Assembly: GCA_964016985.1 (NCBI GenBank)
Contig: OZ024828.1
Coordinates: forward strand, 84,894,308-84,958,307
From: Anodontia alba
Lineage: Eukaryota > Mollusca > Bivalvia > Lucinida > Lucinidae
Length of the DNA stretch: 64,000 bases
Reading direction: 5' to 3'
The notes beneath the pieces were generated by a model that was not told where the DNA came from, searched no databases, and saw nothing but the letters and a program-made list of their open reading frames with translations. A program made the position numbers and the translations under genes. Shown in pieces: positions 33,380 through 45,100 of this stretch; position 1 is the stretch's first letter, and every line of letters starts with the position of its first letter.

Positions 33380-33534
33380 GATTATAATCAACTATACCAG
33401 TGAATTTAAATCTAACTGATGAGACAACAGTAAATACATGTAATTGTTTAAATTTGATTATTTATTAACCTATCCAACCATAACATTTACCTAGTTTTTT
33501 TTTTTTTCTATTTCTCCGCAAAAACCTATGTTGT

Positions 33535-33704
33535 GGGTACTGCTATTTTCTTATTTCTTAATGAAAACACACACTGTGGGTTGTCATTAGAAGCACCTAG
33601 ATGAAGCACTTTTAATGACTACCCACAACATTCATTTTTGTGGAGAAATAAGAAAAATCTCAGTACTTTTCAGGTGAAAAAATTGTCTTACCTGGAGTTA
33701 TGCC
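33535..33704. mobile_element. Hairpin MITE, GTCATTAGAAGCACC core
   Basis: One arm TTGTCATTAGAAGCACC pairs with GCACTTTTAATGACTACC. The outer right end ACCTGGAGTTATGCC matches the AGCTCCAGATAAGG family. Confidence 0.65.
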
Positions 33705-33758
33705 ATGTTTTAACAGGAAGAAAATACTCCTAACAGGATATCCCTAATTTGGAGCACT

Positions 33759-33990
33759 GGGCCCAATTGTTCAAAGTATCATTAGCTTAACAAGCTCGTT
33801 AATGACAAACTCATTTACTGTTGTAGCTAAGGTATTTTCAAATACATGTACATTGATATTTTTGCTGCAAAAATGTGAGTAGCTTTTGCAGTGTTTTTGC
33901 AGCAAAAATATCTACATATGTGCCATATTTCAAAATAGAAATTTTAATGTCATGTTAGCTAACAACTGTTAAGTTTTGAACAACTGGACT
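33759..33990. mobile_element. GGGCCCAG-family MITE, decayed
   Basis: The left end GGGCCCAATTGTTCAAAG is good. The right end is mutated to GAACAACTGGACTGG and half of the central hairpin is lost. Confidence 0.75.
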
Positions 33991-34097
33991 GGCCTATATT
34001 ATAGGACTAAAAACTTTGTCTGCTGACTGGCTCTAATTATAATTAGAAAAGGCACTGTACTGCCAGCTCTACAGATCTAGACTTACTATTTAAATGT

Positions 34098-34312
34098 ACC
34101 ATATTTACCTTAAATAGTCCAACATGTTAACTCCTTGTGATATTTATATTCTAAAACTTAAACAAGACAATTTTACTACCTGATATATCTAAAATTGATG
34201 AATCAATAGAAAATAGCATAGACCCTGATCAGATGCTAATTCTGTGGCATCTGATCTGGGTCTACACTGTTGGCTTGAGGCTGTCTGTCTGAATACTTAG
34301 GGTAAACATGGA
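34098..34312. mobile_element. TACCATATTTACCCTAA-family MITE
   Basis: The ends TACCATATTTACCTTAAAT and ACTTAGGGTAAACATGG flank a core TAGACCCTGATCAGATGC and its inverse. Confidence 0.75.
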
Positions 34313-34432
34313 TTACTTCTAACAAGATACTTTTGTATACATGTATACATCACCAAAACTGAGGTCAAATTTATCAGTTCCAGGGGTTCTGACAAGCAAA
34401 TATTTCATTTATTTAACTACTTAAACATATTC

Positions 34433-34774
34433 AGTAAAACCTTAATGGCTTGAACATCTTTGGAATCATGGGAATTTATTCGAGACATGGGTAGTTTGAG
34501 CCACTGAGGGTTAGTCATGGCACAAGGTCAGGCAGCAAATGGTGATAATTTAGAGAAGTCTTTTTGATCTTCTATACAATAATGATATGTTGGGTGTACT
34601 CATTAGAGGCAATTGTAATGAGAACACACAACATACAATTTCACCATAAAATAAGAAAATTTCCCTAAATATTTGTTTTCTTGAGCTATCAGAAAAATTC
34701 AGTAGGGACTCAAAAACGAGTTTGAATCAGCCAAGGTAAACGAGCCATCGGTGTTCAAGTCATCAAGGTTTTAC
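34433..34774. mobile_element. AGTAAAACCTTAATGGC-family MITE
   Basis: The ends AGTAAAACCTTAATGGCTTG and CAAGTCATCAAGGTTTTACT form inverted repeats around a GTGTACTCATTAGAGGC hairpin. A decayed relative lies near 7430-7620. Confidence 0.75.
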
Positions 34775-35121
34775 TTTACCTCAAAATATACATTTATGAA
34801 AGAGACAAACCAAATCATCATTTTTACATTTCCATAGTAGGTAACCCCTTTGTTCATACTGGCTTTTTGCATTTGTTATCAATATACTTTATTCTACTCC
34901 AGAAAAGGTTCTCTTTTATTAACCATCGAAGCGCTAAGCAAATTTGTAGCAGACGAAATTCAAAAAATTGATATTATTATTTTCCAGAGAAAATAAGACT
35001 GGACAATTTTTGAATCATAGACAGATGATTCACTTGAAAAGTCAAGCCTTATTTCTCTGAAAAAAAACAACAAAAAAAAAACTGTCATCTGCTGTGGTTG
35101 TGATTAGTGCTTTAAGGATTA

Positions 35122-35328
35122 ACCCTTGTCCTGTTGAACCTGGATATGCCCTGCCATTGCAAACAGTGTAGATCCAGATCAGTTGGCTTCTAAAGAAGCC
35201 AACTGATCTGGATCTGCACTGTTTGTCATCAAGTATGTGAATTTATATCAACAACATGGATCAAGTAATCTGATTGTCTGAAAATTGGAAGTGGGCCTGG
35301 CATCTTCATTTATTCAGCATGGCAAGGA
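35122..35328. mobile_element. TTAA-type MITE, family CCCTTGTC, reversed
   Basis: The copy starts after TTAA at 35118. The right end has decayed (GGCAAGGAATAA instead of GACAAGGGTTAA). Confidence 0.75.
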
Positions 35329-35784
35329 ATAACAGACAGTCTGATTCACATAGTAAACCAACAAAAAACAAAGAACTGTTAAAAAAAATAACGCTATTGG
35401 CTGGTAAATCCTCAACGTCTAATTTCTACTGTTCCAGCAGCAAAAGGCCAGAATGTTATAACTTTCTTCACAATTTTTTTTACAGAGTGTACTGTATTTT
35501 TTTTTCCTTGTGAACAAACTTTTGCAGTTTTGTAATTTTGTACAGATTAAGGGTAATATAAGGTGTTTGTTCATTTTTTATTTTTTCTGTATTTGTCAAT
35601 TTATTATCTTTAGCACTCTCTGGGAAAAATCAGCAGATGAAAAATTTATGATGTTTTTCTTACTTTTCCCAGGAAACAGGGTTGACAGTTCATGCAAATT
35701 GTCTCCTTAGAAAAAAAAATATTTCAAAATGCTATCTGCTGAAAATTTTACCCAGCATGATGAGAATTCATTTACTGTTGCATG

Positions 35785-35819
35785 TTTATTTTTATTTTTT
35801 ATTTTTTTTTTTTTTTTTA
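35785..35819 (-). terminator. Candidate polyadenylation region of the minus-strand gene
   Basis: On the minus strand the stop codon is followed at once by an A-rich run and at least two AATAAA hexamers (35796-35791 and 35790-35785). The 3' UTR would be unusually short, so a more distal site is possible. Confidence 0.4.
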
Positions 35820-36147
35820 TCAATTTGCTGCTTCTATAGACTTCTGGTAGTTGACTGACTGACTAAGGCCGGTTCCCTGGGTTGTTGTCATAGTAAGTGT
35901 TGGATCATTGAACGAAGAAGGAATCGTCAGCTGGGACTGCCTTGGTTGAGTTAAAGTGGGGTTGGCTGTCAGAGCTGACATCTGAGGCTGTGTAAGGGAC
36001 CTCTCATTCAGGGACTGGGTCAGTTCTGGCAGAATTCGGAACCTTTTGGGGTCATCAGGGATCCGGAAGAGATGGTTGTCTCGTTCTTCTTCTGACAGTG
36101 GAAATATGGGTTTCTTCCACATTAGTGATCTTTCTTTATGATACACG
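35820..36147 (-). CDS. Ciliary-protein-like gene last coding exon
   Basis: The acceptor GTCTTACAG precedes 36147 and TGA is at 35822-35820. It encodes VYHKERSLMWKKPIFPLSEE, FRIPDDPKRFR and a Thr/Gln/Ser-rich tail with repeated LTQP-like steps. Several AATAAA hexamers on this strand lie 25-40 bp past the stop. Confidence 0.92.
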
Positions 36148-39100
36148 CTGTAAGACAGAAAGATTAAATGAGCCACACCAAGCAAAAAATGTGCCTTTGG
36201 GGCATGTGCGGACAGCAAAGGCCCAGATCAGACTGCGCATCTGCACAGTCTGATCAGGGCCTTTGCTGTCTGCTGCCAGAATCATTTGATACTATAGAAT
36301 GTACCATTGTAGAGCAGAGGCTCAGATGAGACCTTGGGCATGGGCAGGATGATGCAAATCTGCACATTTTGCCCATGCTTGAAGGCCCTTTTACGCTTGA
36401 CATGGCCCAAATGAGGAATGTTGCAAAAAAAAATACAACACCTGCAGATATGTGATAAATGTGGTGATAAACAGAGATTATTATAGGACAATTTTCGTAT
36501 CATATCCCATATCCCATATCACCTGAGATTCTCATATCTGCCTTAGAACCAAAGGCTCAAGGGCTGATATGGGATATGATATGAAAATTGCCATAGCATC
36601 ATCTATTTAACATACACTTTTCTTACTAAGGGTTATTAAGGTATTATTTATTTCCCCCTAAAACATATTTATTTCCCCACTAAATCTTTTCATGTTGGAA
36701 AGGTGTCTTGGTTCTACCTGACGATACTTTTTACACTTTAGACAAATTCAAGATGGTGACTGATGACTAGCTGCACAGACAATGTGTTTTAGAATAGAAC
36801 AGAGCAGTCAAAGGCTAAACTGCCAACTGCTCTGAATGTGGTGATAGGACTTTTTCTCCCTAAGGATGATAATGGGTCAAGACGGTAATATGGGTCTTTC
36901 GCCCTAGGTTTAGGCTAAATTTAGTTTGATACAGGTTAATATCTGCTCTGCAACAGTCATGTGTGCTTGAAAGCCATTACAGTATCACCTTAGAATGATG
37001 ATGATGATTTGGTGTTTTATGTCCCTTTTATCGAGATGATGGAAGGGTGATAATGAAAGGCTCTGTCCAGTGAAGCACCATACAGTCATAAGGTGAATTT
37101 CGCCTCTAGCAGAATTTGAACCCAGGACCTCGTGATCGGAAGTCAGGTACACTAGCCGCTCGATTGCCCAGACATTTCTGTGTAAAAAGAATGCATTTTC
37201 TAGTAAATGTATGATAATTTAGGATAGTTTTGTTATGTTGCACAAGAAGATATCATCTTGTTGCTTTGCTGAGGCAATTCTAATGAGTACCTAGAGAAGA
37301 TATGTTTTAGTAAAAGAATAAAAAAGAGAAGATATGTTTTAGTAAAAGAATAAAAAAAATTATCTAGAGCCTACTCTCTTTATCTGGACCTATGTTCCAT
37401 ACCTATAGGAAGGATACCTTTCTTCAACCAAAACAAAAGCTGATATATTGTATTTGCCTCATATGGGCTGTGTCAAGTGAAACAGTGCCTTCAAACATGC
37501 ACAAATGTGCAGATTCAGATTTGTTTATTTGTGTTGAGATTTTACAGCCCAGTCAATCCAATGGGGTCATGTCATCACGAAAACAAGCCTATATAATGCT
37601 GACCCCCTTAAACCCCACTTTTATATAGTAAAAATGGGGTTTACAGGGGTATACATTATTTTTCTTATTTCTGCTCAAAATATAGATTGTGGGTACTCAT
37701 TAGAACTGTCTCATCGAGGCAGTTCTAACGAGTACCCAAAATCTTTGTTTTAGGCAAAAAATATGAAAAATATCAGATTTTTTTATCTGAAAATATTCAG
37801 TTTTTGGAGGTGAAATTTTCTATATATATGAATAGGCGTGTTTTCGTAATATCGAGCATGGACAGTTTACCTAACCACACTTTTATTGGGCAGATTTAGT
37901 CCTCTAAGTGGTTAACCAGTATTGTGCATATTCTTTAGCCAGAAACTACGGAGAGAATGATCCTGCACATGCGCAAAGTATCATCCGGGCTTTGCTCTCC
38001 ATTCATACATTCTGTAGTATCCAATAATTCTGTTAGTGGACAGGGAAGGCTCTGATCAGACTCGGCCTTCACTGTATGCATATAACTGAAGACATGTTTT
38101 CGCATGGTGCTACCCATATATTGGGACACCATAATTCCTCACTATACTTGTCCTAAAACTAGAACAAGTCCATATTACTACCTGCTGATGTATCTTAATG
38201 AGTAGTAAACAGTGTGGACCCTGATCAGATGCTGCAGAATGCAGCATCTGATCTGGGTCTACGCTGTTTCCTCAGACATCTGTCCCAACACTTAGGATTA
38301 TTAAGGTACACGTGTTATTTCTCCACTAAAATATATGTTGTGGTACTCATTAGAACTGCCATACTGACACCTCAAAAAGGTCATTCTAACAAATACCCAT
38401 AATGCAAATTTTTTGCTCAATAATATTTCTTTTTATCCTGTCAATACCACCTTTGCAATGCATCTGGAATAATACTGCTAAAAGCAATGACACATACCAG
38501 CCTCTACATTCATACAATCTGGTCAGCAGCTTTTCTAGTGGTTACCCCAGTATTTCACCAGCAATATTACAGCGCTATGTGAATTACTTTCTGAATGATC
38601 CTCATATGGGCACGGGCAATCTATTTATGCGTGCAAACATACAGGTAGATACTTGAAGGCCAGTATTTGCTCTACGATAAATGTCCCAACATTTCTAAAG
38701 CTTTTATTCCACATCTGATTTTTTTATGCACTTGTTTTATAAAAATACTTGGTGGAATAGCAAACCATGTAGAACCTGACTAAACTGTTACTTCAGGAGC
38801 AGTCTGATTTGGATCTGCACTGTCTGCATATGCCATTTCATAGAAAAGTATGAAATTTTAGGACAATTACCATATTTCTGAAAGGACCATAAAAGTTAAA
38901 AAAAATACTAAAATGTACCACTACTCTAAACTTACTTGAAATCTCTTCCTTTAAAGTCTTTAAATCTACTATGTTCATAGTCAACAGCGGGAATCTTATT
39001 TCTCTCAATAACCCAGCTGTGTTCTTCAAATGGTCCTGGTTTGAATCCCTTGTTTTTCTCAATCCCCTCTCCCTCCACTGCTGGGCTTGTAGACCTGCCA

Positions 39101-42100
39101 GCTAACCGGGAATCCACATCCACACTTGGGTTGAGGACAACATTCAATGGTGGAATGTTCTCCAGATGCATGCCCGGTTTCTTGAGTGAATGTTTATAAG
39201 GTGAATCCTTCAGCAGGCCCTGGAGCTTAGCAACCTGGTTACTTGAGTTACGACCCTTTACCCGCATCTCTGTCTCAGTCAAGCACCTATTGCATTAGAA
39301 AAAAATTGTTTTCATTTTTATGGAAAAATAGTAGTTTAACCCGTTATAGTCTGGAAACCCCTAAAAGGGTACTCGGCAAACAGTGCAGATCCAGATCAGA
39401 TGCCACAGAATGCAGTGTCTGATCAGTGTCTCCACTGTTTGCAAATAGTTTAACTATTTTTCTCTAGGAATATCTAAATTTCATAGCTGGACATACTTAA
39501 AATTGAAATTGGACTCTTCCAATATATAGTGTGGGGGAGTTCACTCAGTCTACAATGGGTTAAAATCATAATATAGTGTTAGACAAGCACCTATGGAAAG
39601 GCCTAAACAGGGTTGTTCAAGATAGGTGCTTGCTTAACATGTAGTTTCATTGGTTGTTTTTTTGTTTGTTTTTCTTTTCTGTCCATCTTGTATATGAAAC
39701 TAACTGCACTGATTACAAATCTACCCACTAGAAATATTTGGGTCCAAAACTATTGCAAGCAAATCCAAAGTACTCACACAGTATAATTTGGTGCAAAAAT
39801 AACAAAAATCATCTTCAATCCCTGTATCTGAACCTATGGAAGGCCCAAACAAGCCTGCCCATAAAATTTTGTGTACTCTAGACTAGACCTTTCCCTGTTA
39901 TGGTTTTCTTTTCAGTAAAATGCATTATGTTAACAAGTCTATGTAATGTAGAGCTGAGATGAGTTGGAGTTTTACAGCCAAGTTAACAAAGTTAAGGTTT
40001 TGTCGAGCCAATCAGTTAACCTACTTGCACTTTTCCTGGGCAGTTAACCAGGACTTGTGCACATACTTTTGCCAGTAACTGACAACTGCCCTTCTTGAAT
40101 CATCGGACGGGGGAGAATAACCATAGAAATGATTTCATGATCACTCTCGATGAAAATTATGTGGCCTAGCTGGGGTTCAAACTTGCGACCCTGAATGCCC
40201 TATTGAAAAGTGGTCTACTCTAAAAGGAAAGAATTTGCTCCCCCTTGGGAGCAAATTCTTTCCTTTTAGAGTAGACCCCTTTCATAAGACTCTTGATGTT
40301 CAGGAAAACAAACAGGAGTCACAAACTTATCTCCCTTTTCAGAAATGGTGTTTGTGTTGAGGTTTTACGGCCCAGTCAACCCAATGGCGTCATGTCAAGC
40401 GCAGTCAATTAACCTAACCACACTTTTACTGGGTAGGCTTAGTCCTCTAAGCCATTAAGTATTGTGCACATTCTTTCGCCAGAATCTGACAACTGCCCTT
40501 CTTGTATCAGCGGAAGGGAGAGAATAACCACAGAAAATATTTCATGATCAAATCTCCAAGAAAGAATGTTGGCGACCTGGCAGGAGTCGAACCCACAACC
40601 TCCTGATCGCCAGCTGGACGCGCATCCAACGGAGCCACCAAGGCTAGAAAAAATGGCAAAAAATCTACCAAGCATCTCCATTCCCACTATCTCATCAGGG
40701 TCTTTTCTGTCTGTTGATATATGAGCCAGCGCAAGACAAAACCTACAACTATACTTGTGCGACCAGTGAAGACTCAGATCAGCCTGCGCATCTGCGCAGT
40801 CTGATCAGAGTCTTCACTGATCCCATGTGCCTTCTACAGCCTCCAGGCTATCCAAAGAGAGATAAAAAAGAATGCTTGCCCTACTGGGCGGATGTACAGG
40901 CTGACCTGAATCTTTGATGGTCACACAGGTCTTATTGTAGGTTTTGTCATGCGCTGGCTCATATTCTACTGTATCCAACTATCCTGTTAGAAGACAGTAG
41001 GAAAAACCTTGATAACATGGAGACGAGGCTCATTCGGTGATAATTCTGGGATATTTTTCTCTTATTTTTCCATAAAAACATGTTATGGGTACTCATTAGA
41101 AGCACCTCAGTGAGGTGCTTCTAATGAGTACCCACAACATAGGTTTTTGTGGAGAAATTGAGAAGATTATCTCAGGGTTATCATCACTATGATCACTTAC
41201 TCCTCCTTAATGAATTCTCTGAAAGAATGCTCAGGCAGATCTTGGCCTTCACTTTCCTCATATGCCCACAAGACAGTTATGCATATCTCACCTATGAAAG
41301 TATTGTCTGGTATCTTTAACAACAATTTTTGTCTTCCAGTCTTCCTGGTCCTTATGCTTGGCTGCCAATTTCTCCTGTCGTAATTTCTCTCCTGCCAAAT
41401 GTATTGTATTGGGCTCTGGTGATCCGAAGTTTACCTTTGGTTTCCTGTACAGTTCTATATCTTGGCCTCGGAGTTCCCATGGGTACCGGTCCCGATCAAG
41501 AGGAGGTTGCAGAAGACCAACATGAAGAATATTCTCTCGCCATTGCTGCAGAAACAAAATGAACCATGTCACATTAACCCTTAACCCATTGTAGATTGAA
41601 CAGACTCCCCAACACTATATACATGTATTGGAAGAGTTCCATTTCAATTTTAGGTACGTCCGGCTATGAGATTTAGATATTCCTAGAGAAAAAAAGGCTA
41701 AACCATTTGCAAACAATGGAGACCCTGATCAGATGCCACTCTGTGGCATCTGATCTGGGTTTACACTGTCTGCCAATTACTCTTTTGGGGGCCGCCAGAC
41801 TACAATGGGTTAAAGCGCTATACAGAATTATAGCAGTTGACATAATATTTTTTATTATTATTATTTTTCAGAGAAAATAAGACTTGGCATTTCAAGTCTT
41901 ATTTCCAAATAATAATTTATTCTAAATATTTGAACAAATACACATCCTTAACTTTGAATGTTTGTTTGACAACATGGTGATATTCTCTAAATTATGCTGG
42001 CTGAATGGCAAACCTACAGAAGCAGACTGACCTGGGTCTACACTGTTCTGGATGAACATTGTACTGTCTGAGCCTCCACATAATCTGATCATAGTCTATG

Positions 42101-45100
42101 CTATAGTACAAGAAGCCAGGATACTGTGGAATCTACTGTTAAAATGCAAATATTCAGGTCAGGTGGAGATCCTTTGTTCTTGGTAGACACTTTTTTCAGG
42201 AAAAAGTACAGTCGACTTAGCTTATCTTGAATAACTGCTTATCTCGAAGTAAAAATCTGGTCCCTGCTTTAATATGGAAATATAACAACAGGTAACAAAA
42301 TATTGTGTAAAAGAGGAGAAATTGCTCCTAAGGAGCAATTTCTCCTCATTTACACAATATTTTCATTATATCTCTAACTTCAGGAGTCAAAGTACATATT
42401 CATTTGTGAAATGTGGTTGTTCGATTTATTTTTTCCTCAATCCTGCAAATCTGATATGTTGAGTTATGGATATCTTGAAGTATTCAGAGTCCAATGGACC
42501 AAGATAATGAGAGTCGACAGTATTTTTTTTTTTTTTTTTCTTTAAAAAACATATATTGTCAGTACTCATTAGAAATGCCTTGATGAGGCACTTCTAATGA
42601 GTACTCACAACATACATTTTTGCAGAGGAATGAGAAAAATATTAATCTGCATTCAACTCTTAACTGAAGCAATGGAGTGAGTAGGAGGATCTGGGACTTT
42701 TATGTATGCACTGAAGCAATTTTTAGCATGACGCTGCTCAAATATTTTTTGACACAATTATAGGTCACGGTAAATGTCCTGAAGGAGCAGTCTAATCAGG
42801 GTCTACACTAGAGCTGGGATGACTAACCGGGTACTCAAAGTTCGGGTTGGGTAGATCAAACTCAGGTATAGGTTTCCTACCCTGGGATATAAATTTACTA
42901 CCCATTACCTGAATATAAATCATAAAATGTATGAATAAAATAATTATGAGAGAATAGAGCAAACATTCAATCTGACTGATTTGTATAAAAGTTCATTGCA
43001 TCTTGCCAAACTATTTTGCACCATTTTGTACACAATAATTTGAATAATTTTGTTTTCATTTTCCCATGCAATTGTGTGCAAAATACAGATAAACAGTCAG
43101 TCTCTACCTATTATTTTCAATTAAATGAATATTTTCAAATTTCGGACATGCCCAAAATGCTATGGTAACGAGTACCCATGGGTAATAAGTACTTGGGTAC
43201 CTGGGTACAAAATCTCCATCCCACCCCTTATCTACACTGGGTGTCATTCCATTACCTGTTTTAAGAAACAGTTGCATAAAAAGCAAAATTTAGGCTAAAA
43301 TAGTATGGTAGCAAGTGTTTGAAATTTTAGGACATTTACCATCTACAGGAAGGTTACTTCTGAACTACGATAGAAAATGGTGAATTAATATTTGGGCAGC
43401 ACCATGTGAAAATGTGTTTCCAGGCATACATATGCAACAGAATCATTGGATACTACAAAATAAATGAATGGAAAGCAAAGGCCTCAATGATACTTTGTGC
43501 GCAGGATGATCCAAATCTGCAAGTTCTGCACATGTGCGAAGGAAGTTTTCACTTGATCAGCCCATATGACTGAAGCAATTGTTTGCTTCTAAAATTTTGA
43601 CTAAAAGCTGACCACTGAAACTGAAATGTAATAAAAACATTCAATGCAAAGTTCATGCATTAAATTAGTCAATAATGGATAACACTACCCTTCAAACTTC
43701 ACACATGACCCATGGTCATAAGATCCAGCTCTTTCACTTCACATTGCATTTTCTAAATTACCAGGCCCTTTGGTTTTTTCATGCTCAACTTAGCTGAGCA
43801 TGAAATTTGTCCTGCTTATAAATCTCAAATTACTAACAATTGCAAATTCTTTCTTGTTAAACATAGCAGATCATCAACATTTCTTAATTGAGCATGAAAA
43901 AATGTAGGCATTTTCATATTTATAAGCAGAGGAAATTTCAAAAGTTTATAACCTTGGGGCCTGACCTGGTAAGTATGTATGCTGCCATAATTTCACATGA
44001 TTTCTGTCACGTCACCTAAGTTAATTTCCCATGATGTATCTCGGCATTTTACTAGCTTTCCTACCTCTTTCAGCTCATCCATGGTAGCAACATGTGGCTT
44101 TTTAGGATGTACATTTGCCTCCAATGTTGTCTGCATTCCTGGGTATATCCAGCCCTCCTCTGTCTTCCAGTGAGCCTCTGATTCAAGCTTGTCCTGTTTC
44201 TTGAGGGCTTCAACATTTACTGGAACAACCGTCATAGAGTGGAGGTAGTCCTGACAGTAGGTGTATCGTGTATCAGGATCCTGAAAACATAAACAAAATT
44301 AAGCCACATTGCATTACAAAGGAGCAGTTTGATCATGGTCTACATAGTTGCCCTTCCATCATAACATAAAGTAGCCAAAATTTAATGCGCATTTAAATTT
44401 CAGGATAAGAATGATCAAGCAGAATGGTTTCGAGTTTAACGGCCCAGTCAAATTTAAATATTGCATTTGTGAACAGTGAAGCACTTGACCAGCACTGTAC
44501 AAATGCACAGGCTAGTCTAAGCCCCTGTTAATTCCTTGAGGCATGCGCAAGTTTTCTTGTTCATCAGCACTTCTCAAAACTAATGTCAGTTTTTGTCATC
44601 ATTTTAGCATCTATTACTACAGGAAAAAATTGAATTCAAGCAGAGTTAGTGGAATGACAGCCTGATATCTGATTCAAATATACCACATACAATCTCATCA
44701 GCATTAGGCTTATGTGATGTTGTATGGAGATAACAAAATAGCGTTCAACAAGACTACAAAATTACAATTCCACTTAATAATAGTTTGGCTTCAGACCATT
44801 GCCAGGAAAGTATGCAGAAATAAAGGTATATTCAAAATATTCTATTTTTCCTTTTGTTTATAAGTGGTACATTTGTTATTGAGAACTGCATAAGAACCAG
44901 CGCATGACAAAACAACAAAATGGCATGTGCCCCCAGCGAAGACTCAGATCCACCTGGGTATCAGCCCTGTCTGATCAGAGTCTTCACTGTCCGAATGAAG
45001 GCTTGGGTCCTTAGTTACCCACTGAGCACATAGCAAAGACTGATCAGACTGGGCAGATGCCTGGGCTGATCTGAGTCTTCACTGGGTCCACATAGAGGCC

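Larger units (their letters stand above)
19327..35819. other. Intergenic region between convergent genes
   Basis: No coding exon with family similarity or consistent splice structure is found in this 16.5 kb. It holds many MITEs, SINEs and hairpins listed separately; the pieces between them, such as 22850-23500 and 32400-33100, show nothing I can name. Confidence 0.6.

Noticed and set aside
40560..40645. Functional tRNA gene
   Set aside because: A and B boxes are present, but the sequence continues into the SINE body shared with four other copies and does not close a cloverleaf.
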